This document shows positions 1 to 7,715 of a stretch of DNA of 23,104 bases, one piece after another (the stretch's first letter is position 1; each line of letters opens with the position of its first letter). The translations under genes were made by a program, and so were the position numbers. The notes beneath the pieces are model-generated. The model saw only the letters and a list, made by a program, of their open reading frames with translations. It was not told where the DNA came from and made no database searches. This DNA comes from an uncultured Oscillospiraceae bacterium (GTDB lineage Bacteria > Bacillota_A > Clostridia > Oscillospirales > Oscillospiraceae), in contig CALXGD010000052.1 of assembly GCA_944387745.1 (NCBI GenBank), positions 1 to 23,104 of the forward strand, read 5' to 3'.

Positions 1-1
1 G

Positions 2-1282
2 GTGGTAAAGGCCCTCCAGGGGGTGACGGAGGCCCCCCTCCAGCTGGACTCCACTGACCCCAAGGTGCTGGAGGGCGCGCTGCGGGTCTACTGCGGTAAG
101 GCCATCGTCAACTCCGTCAACGGAGAGGACAGAGTGCTGGACGCCATTCTGCCCCTGGTGAAGAAGTACGGGGCGGCGGTGGTGGGCCTCACTCTGGACG
201 AAAACGGCATCCCCAAGACTGTCCAGGCCCGGATGGACATCGCCAAAAAGATTTTAGACCGGGCCCTGTCCTACGGCATCCGCAGAGAGGACGTGTACAT
301 CGACTGTCTCACCCTCACCGTCTCCGCCGAGCCAGAGGGGGCGGTGCAGACCCTGGAGGGCCTGGGGCGAGTGAGGAACGAACTGGGCCTCAAGACCGTG
401 CTGGGGGTGTCCAACATCTCCTTCGGCCTGCCCGCCCGGCCGGTCATCAACCAGAACTTCCTCACCATGGCCATGGCCGCCGGGCTGGACCTGCCCATCC
501 TCAACCCCAATATGGAGGCCATGATGGCGGCGGTGCGGTGCTTCCACCTGCTCACCAACGTGGATGAGAACGCCCGGGAGTTTATTGCCGCCTATGGCAA
601 TGCCCAGGTGTCCACCACCATCACCGGAGGCGGGGGCGCCCCAGCCCCCTCCGCCGGGGGGAGCCGCTCCCTGGAGGAGATCGTCGTCGCCGGACTGAAA
701 GGCGAGGCTGGGGCAGCCACCCGCGCCCTGCTGGACACCCACGCGCCCATGGACATTGTGGACCGCATCCTCATTCCCGCCCTGGACAAGGTGGGGGCCG
801 ACTTTGAAGCCAACAAGGTCTTTCTCCCCCAGCTCATCCAGTCCGCCGGAGCGGCCCAGGCCGCCTTTGAGGTGATCCGGGACACTCTGGCCCAGCGGGA
901 GGGGGCCTCCGTCAGCCGGGGGACCATCGTGCTGGCCACGGTCAAAGGCGATATTCACGACATCGGCAAGAACATCGTGAAGGTTCTCCTGGAGAACTAC
1001 GGCTACACGGTGATCGACCTGGGCCGGGACGTGGACCCCGCCGCCGTGGTGGAGGCCGCCCAAAAGCATCAGGTCCCCCTGGTGGGCCTGTCTGCCCTAA
1101 TGACCACCACCCTGAAGAGCATGGCGGAGACCATTCAGGCCCTCCACGACGCCGGCCTCCCCTGCAAAATCATGGTGGGGGGTGCGGTGCTCACCCCGGA
1201 GTACGCCAAAGAGATTCACGCCGACTTCTACGCCAAGGACGCCAAGGAGAGCGTGGACATCGCCAAGCAGGTGATCGGGTAA
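2..1282 (+). CDS. metH: Methionine synthase-type protein, C-terminal part (pterin-binding plus cobalamin-binding domains), 5' partial
   Basis: The frame is open to the left edge, so the visible 426 residues are the C-terminal part of a longer protein. Clostridial MetH usually has an N-terminal homocysteine-binding barrel of about 300 residues, which would lie outside the window. Residues about 1-200 resemble the second half of the methyltetrahydrofolate (pterin) barrel. A Gly/Pro/Ser-rich linker follows at about 207-222, then the helical cobalamin cap (about 223-300) and the Rossmann B12 domain. The B12 domain has the DxHxxG motif at D317-G322, where His319 would be the lower cobalt ligand. 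The reaction would be methyl transfer from methyl-tetrahydrofolate to homocysteine in the cytoplasm. There is no reactivation (AdoMet) domain, as is usual for short clostridial forms. A related corrinoid methyltransferase with another acceptor cannot be excluded, because the substrate domain is not visible. Confidence 0.88.
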   Translation: MVKALQGVTEAPLQLDSTDPKVLEGALRVYCGKAIVNSVNGEDRVLDAILPLVKKYGAAVVGLTLDENGIPKTVQARMDIAKKILDRALSYGIRREDVYIDCLTLTVSAEPEGAVQTLEGLGRVRNELGLKTVLGVSNISFGLPARPVINQNFLTMAMAAGLDLPILNPNMEAMMAAVRCFHLLTNVDENAREFIAAYGNAQVSTTITGGGGAPAPSAGGSRSLEEIVVAGLKGEAGAATRALLDTHAPMDIVDRILIPALDKVGADFEANKVFLPQLIQSAGAAQAAFEVIRDTLAQREGASVSRGTIVLATVKGDIHDIGKNIVKVLLENYGYTVIDLGRDVDPAAVVEAAQKHQVPLVGLSALMTTTLKSMAETIQALHDAGLPCKIMVGGAVLTPEYAKEIHADFYAKDAKESVDIAKQVIG

Positions 1283-1609
1283 ACAAGCAGAAACTCCTGA
1301 CCGGGAATTTTAAGCCACACCCCGGATATTCCGTTTACAAGGTCGCTCTCCTTTGGAGATATACAGACCTCCTGGTAGAAAAATTTTAAGGGCGTTTCGT
1401 GATTTTGTTCGGACTCACCGCAGCCCTCTGTAATCGCAAAGTCCGCTTGCCCCTGTATCCTCTGCAGAGGCGCACCGTAGGCGGCAATTGCAATGGAGAT
1501 GGTTTGTTGCTTTCTCTTAAAACGAAGTAAAATCAGCGGCAGAAGCCCAGCGTCCTTTAGAATGTCGGCACATTTCCATATGTCCATAGGAGAACAAACG
1601 TAAAAATAC
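1283..1609. other. Intergenic stretch without a supported gene
   Basis: About 330 bases lie between the metH stop and the palindromic terminator. A minus-strand frame of 129 codons spans the stretch, but it starts inside the terminator stem, has no convincing ribosome site at its first ATG, and overlaps the 3' end of metH. It matches no family I recognise. I see no tRNA, riboswitch or promoter. The base composition is lower in GC than the flanking genes. Confidence 0.4.
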
Positions 1610-1645
1610 AAAAACATGGCCGTCCAGCTGGACGGCCATGTTTTT
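1610..1645. terminator. Bidirectional terminator between convergent metH and htpG
   Basis: A perfect 36-nt palindrome with 18-nt half-sites is centred at 1627/1628. It has an A-run on the left and a T-run on the right, so each strand sees a GC-rich stem followed by U residues. It lies 22 nt past the htpG stop and about 330 nt past the metH stop, and would serve both converging transcripts. Confidence 0.85.
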
Positions 1646-1667
1646 GCTTTTTGTTGTTACAATCCCA

Positions 1668-3584
1668 TCACACCATCAGGGAACACACCAGCTGGGCGTA
1701 CTCGGCGGGGTCCTCCAGGGGCAGGTCGGCCAGCATCAGCGCCTGACCGTAGAGCAGCTTGGAATACTTCTCCACTGTGGCCTGGTCTCCGGCCTCCACC
1801 GCCTTTTGCAGGGCGGCGTAGGGGGCGGAGTCGGCGTTGAGCTCCAGCACCCGCTCGGCCTTCATGTGTTCTCCGCCCTCCAGCTTGCGCATGTAGCGCT
1901 CCATCTCCAGAGAGACGGGGCCGTCGGCGGACAGACAGCAGGCACCGGACTTTAAAATTTTGGAGATGCGGACCTCCTTCACCTTGTCCCCCAGAGCGGT
2001 CTTTACGGCCTCCAGCACCGGCTTGCCGGTCTCGGCCCTCTCCTCGGCGGCCTTCTTCTCCTCGTCGGTCTGGGGCAGGGCGTCCTCGGCGGTGGCGGAC
2101 ATGAGCTTTTTGCCGTCCAGCTCCCCCAGGGCCTGCATGACAAAGTCATCTACGTCCTCGGTACAGTAGAGAATTTCATAGCCCTTGTCCAGGATGCGCT
2201 CCACCTGGGGCAGCTTGGCGATCTTTTCCACACTCTCACCGCAGGCGTAGTAGTAGTATGGCTGGTCCTCGGGCATCCGGTCCTTATAGGCGGCCAGGGT
2301 GGTGTTCTTCCCCTCCTTGGAGGACCAGAACAGCAGCAGGTCCTTCAGCTTGTCCTTGTGAGCGCCGTAGTCGGCTACCACCCCATACTTGATCTGGCTG
2401 CCGAAGGCGGCCCAGAAGGTCTCGTATTTCTCCGGCTCGTCCTTCTGCATTTTCTCCAGCTCGCCCTTGATCTTCTTCTCCAGGGCGTTGGCAATCACCT
2501 TCAGCTGGCGGTCATGCTGTAGGATCTCCCGGCTGATGTTCAGGGAGAAGTCGGGAGAGTCCACCACGCCCTTCACAAAGCGGAAGTAGTCGGGCAGCAG
2601 GTCGGCGCACTTGTCCATAATCATCACGCCGGAGGAGTAGAGCTGCAGCCCCTTCTGGTACTCCCGGGTGTAGAAGTCGTAGGGGGCCTTCTGAGGGATA
2701 TACAGCAGAGCCTTATAGGTCACTGCTCCCTCCGCGCTGGTATGGATCACAGCTAGGGGATCCTGCCAGTCCATAAACTTCTCCTTGTAGAAGCTGTTGT
2801 ACTCCTCCTCGGAAACCTTGCTCTTGGGCCTCTGCCACAAGGGGACCATGGAATTGATGGTTTTCCACTCCTTCACCGTCTCCCACTCGGGCTTGTAGTC
2901 CTCCCCAGCGTCCTCCGGCTTGGGCTTCTGGCGGTAGTCCTCCACCTCCATAACAATGGGGTAGCGGATATAATCGGAGTACTTTTTGATGAGTTCCTGT
3001 AATTTATAGGTCTCAAGATATTGATCGTAGTCCTCGCCGTCGGCATTGGCCTTGATGTGCATGATGATGTCGCTGCCGGGCACGTCCTTTTCACACGGGG
3101 TCAACGTATAGCCGTCCGCCCCGTCCGACTGCCACATCCAGGCTTCGCCGCTGCCGTAAGCTCTGGAAATCACAGTGACATGGTCGGCTACCATAAAGGC
3201 GGAGTAGAAGCCCACGCCGAACTGGCCGCTGACGTCAATTTCGTCGCTCTTCTCCTCCTTGGCCACCTCCTGCTTGAACTGAAGGGAGCCGCTGTGGGCG
3301 ATGGTGCCCAGGTTGCTCTCCAACTCCTCTCGGGTCATACCCACCCCGTTGTCGGAGACGGTGAGCGTGCGCTTCTCTTTGTCCGGTACGAGGGTGATTT
3401 TCAGCTCGCTCCGATCCACCGGCACCTGGTCGTCTGTCAGTGCCTTGTAGGCCAGCTTGTCCTCCGCATCGCTGGCGTTGGAGATCAGCTCTCGCAGGAA
3501 GATCTCCTTATGGGTGTAGTTCGAGTAGATCATCAGGTCCAACAGACGCTTGGATTCCGCTTGAGATTGTTTCTTTTCTGACAT
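1668..3584 (-). CDS. htpG: Molecular chaperone HtpG (Hsp90 family)
   Basis: This is an ATP-dependent cytosolic Hsp90 chaperone of 638 residues, a normal length for HtpG. The GHKL ATPase site is complete: RELISNASDA at 31-40 with catalytic Glu32 and Mg/ATP-binding Asn36, DNGVGM at about 78-83, GTIAHSG, then the GQFGVGFYSAF lid/glycine loop. The middle and C-terminal domains follow in normal order. I chose the ATG at 3582-3584 because GGAGG lies 8 nt upstream. An in-frame ATG further upstream (ending at 3650) would fall within the CIRCE operator and has no ribosome site. The gene has its own sigma-A promoter and an extended CIRCE, so HrcA repression with heat-shock induction is expected. Bacillus subtilis htpG is not CIRCE-controlled, so the regulation here differs from that model. 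Confidence 0.97.
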   Translation of the reverse strand: MSEKKQSQAESKRLLDLMIYSNYTHKEIFLRELISNASDAEDKLAYKALTDDQVPVDRSELKITLVPDKEKRTLTVSDNGVGMTREELESNLGTIAHSGSLQFKQEVAKEEKSDEIDVSGQFGVGFYSAFMVADHVTVISRAYGSGEAWMWQSDGADGYTLTPCEKDVPGSDIIMHIKANADGEDYDQYLETYKLQELIKKYSDYIRYPIVMEVEDYRQKPKPEDAGEDYKPEWETVKEWKTINSMVPLWQRPKSKVSEEEYNSFYKEKFMDWQDPLAVIHTSAEGAVTYKALLYIPQKAPYDFYTREYQKGLQLYSSGVMIMDKCADLLPDYFRFVKGVVDSPDFSLNISREILQHDRQLKVIANALEKKIKGELEKMQKDEPEKYETFWAAFGSQIKYGVVADYGAHKDKLKDLLLFWSSKEGKNTTLAAYKDRMPEDQPYYYYACGESVEKIAKLPQVERILDKGYEILYCTEDVDDFVMQALGELDGKKLMSATAEDALPQTDEEKKAAEERAETGKPVLEAVKTALGDKVKEVRISKILKSGACCLSADGPVSLEMERYMRKLEGGEHMKAERVLELNADSAPYAALQKAVEAGDQATVEKYSKLLYGQALMLADLPLEDPAEYAQLVCSLMV

Positions 3585-3630
3585 TTTGATTTCCTCCATG
3601 TATAAGAAAGTAGTTTTATAACAAAACAAA

Positions 3631-3675
3631 ATCATAATGTTAGCACTCATTTTCTTTGAGTGCTAACATTATGAT
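3631..3675 (-). promoter_or_regulatory. Extended CIRCE operator (HrcA site) of htpG
   Basis: The canonical CIRCE TTAGCACTC-N9-GAGTGCTAA occupies 3640-3666 with no mismatch. The inverted repeat continues outward to perfect 18-bp arms (3631-3648 and 3658-3675) around the 9-nt spacer. It sits just downstream of the -10 box and upstream of the htpG ribosome site, so it covers the expected transcription start. HrcA binding here is established for this motif. The left part of the element also encodes the last residues and stop codon of the upstream deacetylase gene. Confidence 0.95.
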
Positions 3676-4501
3676 AGCGCGCTTTGCAGAAAAATGCAAG
3701 CGAATTCATAATTTGTGTACACTTAAAGGGCTGCGCTGCCGGATATTGGCGGCCGGTGTGATCGATGATGTAGTCGGTGTTGTACTCCCCGCCCAAAATT
3801 AACTGAGAGATGGGGACAAAGGTATATCCGTCCTGAATAAGTGTCTCCAGAATGGCGGGCAGGGCCTCCGGAGTGTGGAGGGCTGCATTGTGTAAAAGAA
3901 CGATGGAGCCAGGCTGGACCTTTTCCGTCACCCGCTGGGTAATCTCCTCCGCAGAAATTTCTTTCCAGTCCAGACTGTCCACATCCCACTGGATGGGCTC
4001 CATGCCCAGGGCCCGTACCGCACGGACGGCGTTGTCGTCATAGTCCCCGTAGGGCAGCCGCACCAGGGTGGGCCGCACACCGGTGATCCTCTCAATTTTG
4101 TCGTTGCAGGCGTTCAGGTCGGCGACAATCTCCTCAGCAGACAGCTGGGGATAATGGGCGTGGGTATTGGAGTGGTTCATCACCTCGTGGCCCGCCTCGT
4201 GAAGGGCCTTCACCGACTCCGGGTATTTATCCACCCAGGTCCCCACCACGAAGAAGGTGGCCTTTACCTGATAGCGGCCTAAGATATCAATCAGCTGCTG
4301 CGTGTCCTCATTGCCCCAGGCCGCATCAAAGCTGATGGAGACCAACTTCTGATCCCGCTGGACACAGTAGATGGGCAGCTGCCGCTGGGAGGCGGAGGCA
4401 TCCACAGCGGCGGGATAGTTGACCACATAGAAAATTCCGAACACCAGCAGCCCGCATAAAAACAGAGAGATTGTCCGGCGGCGGATCAGAAAGGTTTTCA
4501 T
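3647..4501 (-). CDS. PdaB-like polysaccharide deacetylase (NodB/CE4 fold), membrane-anchored
   Basis: The predicted protein has 284 residues with a basic N-terminus and one hydrophobic anchor at about 10-28, so the catalytic domain should face outside. CE4 motifs are in order: SFDAAWG (57-63, catalytic-base Asp59), HSNTH (110-114, metal His), RLPYG (148-152), WDVDSLDW (172-179) and IVLLHN (200-205). The AAWG form of motif 1, in place of DDG, is typical of the sporulation PdaB subgroup, which acts on peptidoglycan late in spore formation. The start is supported by AAAGGAGG nine bases upstream. Residues after about 250 do not look like family sequence and run into the htpG promoter and CIRCE, so the tail may be a readthrough extension. 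Exact substrate and sporulation role are inferred from the family. Confidence 0.88.
   Translation of the reverse strand: MKTFLIRRRTISLFLCGLLVFGIFYVVNYPAAVDASASQRQLPIYCVQRDQKLVSISFDAAWGNEDTQQLIDILGRYQVKATFFVVGTWVDKYPESVKALHEAGHEVMNHSNTHAHYPQLSAEEIVADLNACNDKIERITGVRPTLVRLPYGDYDDNAVRAVRALGMEPIQWDVDSLDWKEISAEEITQRVTEKVQPGSIVLLHNAALHTPEALPAILETLIQDGYTFVPISQLILGGEYNTDYIIDHTGRQYPAAQPFKCTQIMNSLAFFCKARYHNVSTQRK
3671..3699 (-). promoter_or_regulatory. Sigma-A promoter of htpG
   Basis: On the minus strand, TTGCAT (3694-3699) and TATCAT (3671-3676) are separated by 17 nt. The -10 overlaps the outer edge of the extended CIRCE. The whole promoter lies inside the coding sequence of the preceding deacetylase gene. 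Confidence 0.75.
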
Positions 4502-5048
4502 GGCCGTTTGCCTCCTTTAAAAAGGTCCTTGTCAGAACCAATATATGTGCTCTCTGCGGCTTTATGCCGTCAGAAGGCTGTTTGCCAGATGTCCTTCTGC
4601 CGTAATCAAGTGGACGCCTGGCCCCACGCAGGGGGGATGAAAACGGACAAATTCAGGACATGCCGGTCACAGAGAAAAATGTGATACAGGCCATGGGTCA
4701 GCTGCTGGACAACCGGAAGAAAATTGGGTATCTCCATTCGTACAGCCTGGCCGAGGATGGCCCCGGCGTCCGCATTCCCTATCGGAGCCATTCGCAGGAA
4801 AGCCACCAGAGAGTATTTTCTGCCTCCACGAAATCGCGCCGGCGATGCCGGTAAAACAAAAAACTCCCCTCCCGTTTGGGAGAGGAGTTCTCTGCATAAG
4901 AGAGGGCACTGCCTCCGGCTCTCATCTGTCCATCCACCAAGAACAATCAGGACGGAGAAATCCACTTAAAAGCGCGCAGCCAGCTGCAAGGCCGGGGCCA
5001 AATGTATGTCAGACTCAGTATGCGGCTACCTGGCAGTTTGGCCAACAG
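4502..5048. other. Gene-poor stretch between deacetylase and flavoprotein genes
   Basis: No gene is supported here. An inverted repeat (7-bp arms at 4571-4577 and 4593-4599) lies upstream of the deacetylase start. Short open frames cover 4606-4969 on both strands at once, which suggests a conserved non-coding or decayed block rather than a gene. A minus-strand terminator is listed separately at 4852-4889. From 4890 to 5048 I see nothing recognisable. Confidence 0.5.
4852..4889 (-). terminator. Rho-independent terminator of the minus-strand operon
   Basis: On the minus strand, a 12-bp stem (4878-4889 with 4862-4873, one G-U pair) encloses a 4-nt loop. The tract TTTTTTGTTTT follows. It lies about 160 nt past the stop of the flavoprotein gene and is the first terminator met by the transcript from the large operon. 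Confidence 0.8.
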
Positions 5049-6116
5049 CTAATTGTCAAATAGCCGCTCCATCCCCTGGACAAAGCTGTTCAGACGATCC
5101 TGAATTCCCGGCAGCGCCAGGGCCTCTCCGGGGTGGTTGGCTGTCTCCAGCAGGAGAGCCCGTGGGGGGAGGTAGAAGGATTTGTTCATATTCAAAGCAG
5201 AGATCACCTGTCGAGCCACGGTGTCGCTCCCCGAATAGCCGGAGACCACCAGAGCGAATACCGCTTTATCGTAAAATCGGGTCTGCCGGAAGAGGGCAGT
5301 GAGGCGGTTGATGAAGGCGGTGAGGTTGGCGGACAGGGCGTCGTTGTAGTTGGGACACATGAGGATCAGGGCGTCCGCCCGGCGCACGGCGGGATAGACC
5401 TCTTCTGACATCAGTCCTCCATAAAAGCAGCCTCCCCGCTCCCCAAAGTGGAGACACATGGTATAGGGACAGCCGGAGCAATCGGACAGAGTGCCGTTGC
5501 GCAGGCCGATCTCTTCCACCTGCCACCGTGGCGACAGGCGCTTTTGCGCCTGGGCCCACAGGTCCATGGTGTTGGAGGTGTGATGGCTGGAGGCGTGAAG
5601 GGCCAGCAGCCTGGGCCGCTGGCGGGTTGGAAATTGGAAGGTGCTCACCCGCTCCGCCAGCTCCGCCGCCGCCGCCGCATAGGCCTCCTCCAGTCCCACC
5701 CCCAGGTTTCCCGCCTGGATGCGGAAGTTGGCCAGGGAGCCAGTTGCCTCCACCAGGGGCCGGCCCACCAAGGCACAGCCCGCCCCGTTCATGGCCAGGG
5801 CCAGCTCCGCCGCCGTGGACTTGGTAAAAAGCTCCCCCGGCCCGTCCACCAGCAGCCCGCCGGTGCACCCCTCTAGGAGAGAGGGCTCCCGGCGCAGGCG
5901 GGCTAACATACGGAAATACTCCCCATTCTGCCCCGCCTCATCCAGGGGAAGAGCAAAGAGCAACCGCTCCCCCCGGCGCTTCTCCAGTTCCTCCGCCCGT
6001 TGGAGCAGCTGCACCTCCCGGCCCGCCAGGGCCCGGGAGAGCACCAAGTCTAGGCGGCGCTGGCGCCCCGGGTCATCCAGAGGGGGATAACATACCGTCA
6101 GGAATATCGGAACCAT
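5049..6116 (-). CDS. Flavodoxin-fold NAD(P)H/FMN-dependent reductase with a four-cysteine cluster (iron-sulfur flavoprotein-like)
   Basis: With the ATG at 6114-6116 the protein has 355 residues. The C-terminal half (about 168-340) has the pattern of NADPH-dependent FMN reductases. A Ser/His/Thr-rich phosphate loop lies at 173-183, four cysteines (213, 216, 221, 230) follow, then CPNYNDALSANLTAFINRL (254-272), the flavin-contacting strand-helix. The Cys pattern resembles the compact 4Fe-4S motif of archaeal and clostridial iron-sulfur flavoproteins, although the last gap (8 residues) is wider than usual. The N-terminal 165 residues match nothing I can name. The start is uncertain: AGGAG abuts this ATG, AAGGG lies further upstream, and GTG codons upstream in frame would add up to 32 residues. 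It is the last gene of the operon. A role in electron transfer or quinone/nitro reduction is inference. Confidence 0.72.
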   Translation of the reverse strand: MVPIFLTVCYPPLDDPGRQRRLDLVLSRALAGREVQLLQRAEELEKRRGERLLFALPLDEAGQNGEYFRMLARLRREPSLLEGCTGGLLVDGPGELFTKSTAAELALAMNGAGCALVGRPLVEATGSLANFRIQAGNLGVGLEEAYAAAAAELAERVSTFQFPTRQRPRLLALHASSHHTSNTMDLWAQAQKRLSPRWQVEEIGLRNGTLSDCSGCPYTMCLHFGERGGCFYGGLMSEEVYPAVRRADALILMCPNYNDALSANLTAFINRLTALFRQTRFYDKAVFALVVSGYSGSDTVARQVISALNMNKSFYLPPRALLLETANHPGEALALPGIQDRLNSFVQGMERLFDN

Positions 6117-6136
6117 CTCCTCATCAAAATCAGCCC

Positions 6137-6364
6137 TTAATGTTTTTTCCACCGATCCCACAGGGCAAAAACTGCCCACAGGAGGAGGGCGGCCAAAATG
6201 GCAGACAAACATGCGGACACAACAACGGCCGCTGTCCCTGGCATGGCTCCGCTGGACATCATGCCAGGCTCCGCCGGAGGGGGACCAAATCCCCGTTTCA
6301 ATTGGAACAAAAAGACCAGCAGCACGGTTAGGTTGCTCAGAAACCTGCGCAGAGGATGTTTCAT
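6137..6364 (-). CDS. Small two-pass membrane protein, unknown function
   Basis: The product has 75 residues and I recognise no family. There are two hydrophobic segments, about 10-22 and 45-67, joined by a Gly/Pro/Met-rich loop. The ends are basic (KHPLRR at the start, RWKKH at the end), so both termini probably face the cytoplasm. The ATG at 6362-6364 is preceded by GGGAGGGG four bases upstream, a strong ribosome site. An in-frame ATG nine codons earlier lacks one. It lies 39 nt after the dehydrogenase-like gene and 20 nt before the flavoprotein start, so it is clearly co-transcribed. Confidence 0.65.
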   Translation of the reverse strand: MKHPLRRFLSNLTVLLVFLFQLKRGFGPPPAEPGMMSSGAMPGTAAVVVSACLSAILAALLLWAVFALWDRWKKH

Positions 6365-6403
6365 AATACCCCTCCCTATTGCGCTATCCATTGCCAGTTC
6401 TAC

Positions 6404-7642
6404 TCACAAAATTCCCTTTAAATGCTCCGCCGCCTCTTGAATGTGTCCAAAGAGCGGATCTGGGATATGGGGCAGCAGCTCGGTCTCCACCCCAGTGGGG
6501 GTGTATCGGTTTTTCACGCCCATGAAAATTCCGTCCAGGAATACAGAGCCACAGTGCCACGCCCCCCGCAGGGTGAGCAGGATGGACAGGGCCCCGGAGG
6601 ACAGGGCGGGGGCCACATAGGGCTTGAAGCCCATCTCCCTCATTTTCAGATTGGCGGTGACAGTGAGGTGGGTCAATTCCTGAGAGAGCTCCTCGTCGTA
6701 GCGGTCGATGGAGTTGGCGATCCACAGCCCGGTGCCGTGGGGGCCGAAGGACCGGCCCTCCTTGAGGAAGGATGCCAATTTGGGATTTTTCTTGGCGTAA
6801 TAGGCCGCACGGGCGTTCATTACCCCCAGGCCGAAGCCCTGGACCTGCTCGGGCCGCAGGCCCTTGCCGTCCCAGACGCCGTGCTCGTCCCTGTTGCTCT
6901 CCAGATAGGCGGTCTTAGCCAGGGGGTCCACCGGGTCGGACACAGCGCACCACAGACCCTGGAAGCTGGCCTCCCGGGCCATTCGAGCGTACTGCTTCAC
7001 AATGGCGGCGTTGGTCTCGAACTGGGCCATGCGCACGTCCTTCACCTGAGACCCCACTGGGGGAATCCCCTTAGAGGCCACGAACACAAACACATCGCAG
7101 TCAAAGAGCTTTTCCATTGAAACTGGCTCTACATAGGGGAAGGCGTCGTAGTCCCAGGGCAGGTTGATCTGTCCCATCTCAAATTCCCACCGGCCGGTGA
7201 TCTTATCGCTCACGTCGCAGATGCCGATGGAGGACAGCACATCTCCGCCCAACAGCTTTAGGCCGATGAGCAGAGTGGAGCCCACGTCCCCGATGGCCAA
7301 AATGTTCAGGCGCTTTTTTCTGGTGTTGGGGGCGGCGGACAGGATATCCTCCCACCCGGCCCGGCCGGTGTTCACGGCGGTGAGCTGTCCCGCCTCCAGG
7401 GCGGCGGACAGGGGACTGTCCAGGGGGAAGTCCGGCAGACGGGAGGCGTCCAACACCTCTAGGCCGTGGGGATTTGCCAGCTGGCCGGGGTGGGTCACTT
7501 TGAAGGCCCCCCGGCCCAGCGCCGGGTCCCCCTCCACCAAATAGAAGATGGGCGCACCAGGGACGGGCATCCCCTTGGGATAGGGCAGGTTGTCCCGGTC
7601 CGAGACCAGGGTTTTTCCATCCTTTTCGTAATAATAGAACAT
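6404..7642 (-). CDS. Lactate/malate dehydrogenase-like protein with altered active site
   Basis: The product has 412 residues, longer than the usual 310-330 of LDH/MDH, because of an extra N-terminal region of about 110 residues. A Rossmann segment follows with IGDVGS (117-122) and an acidic residue at the end of strand 2 (Asp143), which suggests NAD binding. Family landmarks are recognisable but changed: SDPVDP (235-240) for NPVD, and FGPHG (299-303) for GEHG with the catalytic His kept at 302. GVMNARAAYY stands where LDH has the LDSARFR pattern, so the catalytic Asp and substrate-binding Arg seem to be missing. The start at 7640-7642 has GAGGTG seven bases upstream. The gene follows the 1599-residue protein by 73 nt in the same operon. 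Ordinary lactate or malate oxidation is doubtful, and a different substrate or a binding role is more likely. Confidence 0.72.
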   Translation of the reverse strand: MFYYYEKDGKTLVSDRDNLPYPKGMPVPGAPIFYLVEGDPALGRGAFKVTHPGQLANPHGLEVLDASRLPDFPLDSPLSAALEAGQLTAVNTGRAGWEDILSAAPNTRKKRLNILAIGDVGSTLLIGLKLLGGDVLSSIGICDVSDKITGRWEFEMGQINLPWDYDAFPYVEPVSMEKLFDCDVFVFVASKGIPPVGSQVKDVRMAQFETNAAIVKQYARMAREASFQGLWCAVSDPVDPLAKTAYLESNRDEHGVWDGKGLRPEQVQGFGLGVMNARAAYYAKKNPKLASFLKEGRSFGPHGTGLWIANSIDRYDEELSQELTHLTVTANLKMREMGFKPYVAPALSSGALSILLTLRGAWHCGSVFLDGIFMGVKNRYTPTGVETELLPHIPDPLFGHIQEAAEHLKGIL

Positions 7643-7673
7643 GGTAATACACCTCGTTGTATAGTTTCGGCGT

Positions 7674-7697
7674 GTAGGGGCGCGCCCACGGGCGACC
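7674..7697. repeat. Partial copy of a GTAGGGGCG-type dispersed repeat
   Basis: The stretch shares the 9-mer GTAGGGGCG and a following CGGGCG with the complete palindromic element at 22523-22570. It also contains the self-complementary GGGCGCGCCC. It lies in the 73-nt gap between the large multidomain gene and the dehydrogenase-like gene. The repeat assignment rests on this similarity only. Confidence 0.45.
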
Positions 7698-7715
7698 AAA
7701 CTGAGAGGGTGCCGC

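Noticed and set aside
1228..1617. A 129-codon minus-strand frame between metH and htpG
   Set aside because: It begins within the terminator palindrome, overlaps the metH 3' end and has no convincing ribosome site or recognisable domain.
2873..3094. Short open frames inside htpG on both strands
   Set aside because: They lie entirely within a strongly supported gene and have no independent evidence.
3585..3650. A longer htpG start with 22 extra residues
   Set aside because: It would translate the CIRCE operator; GGAGG is correctly placed for the downstream ATG and the family N-terminus begins there.
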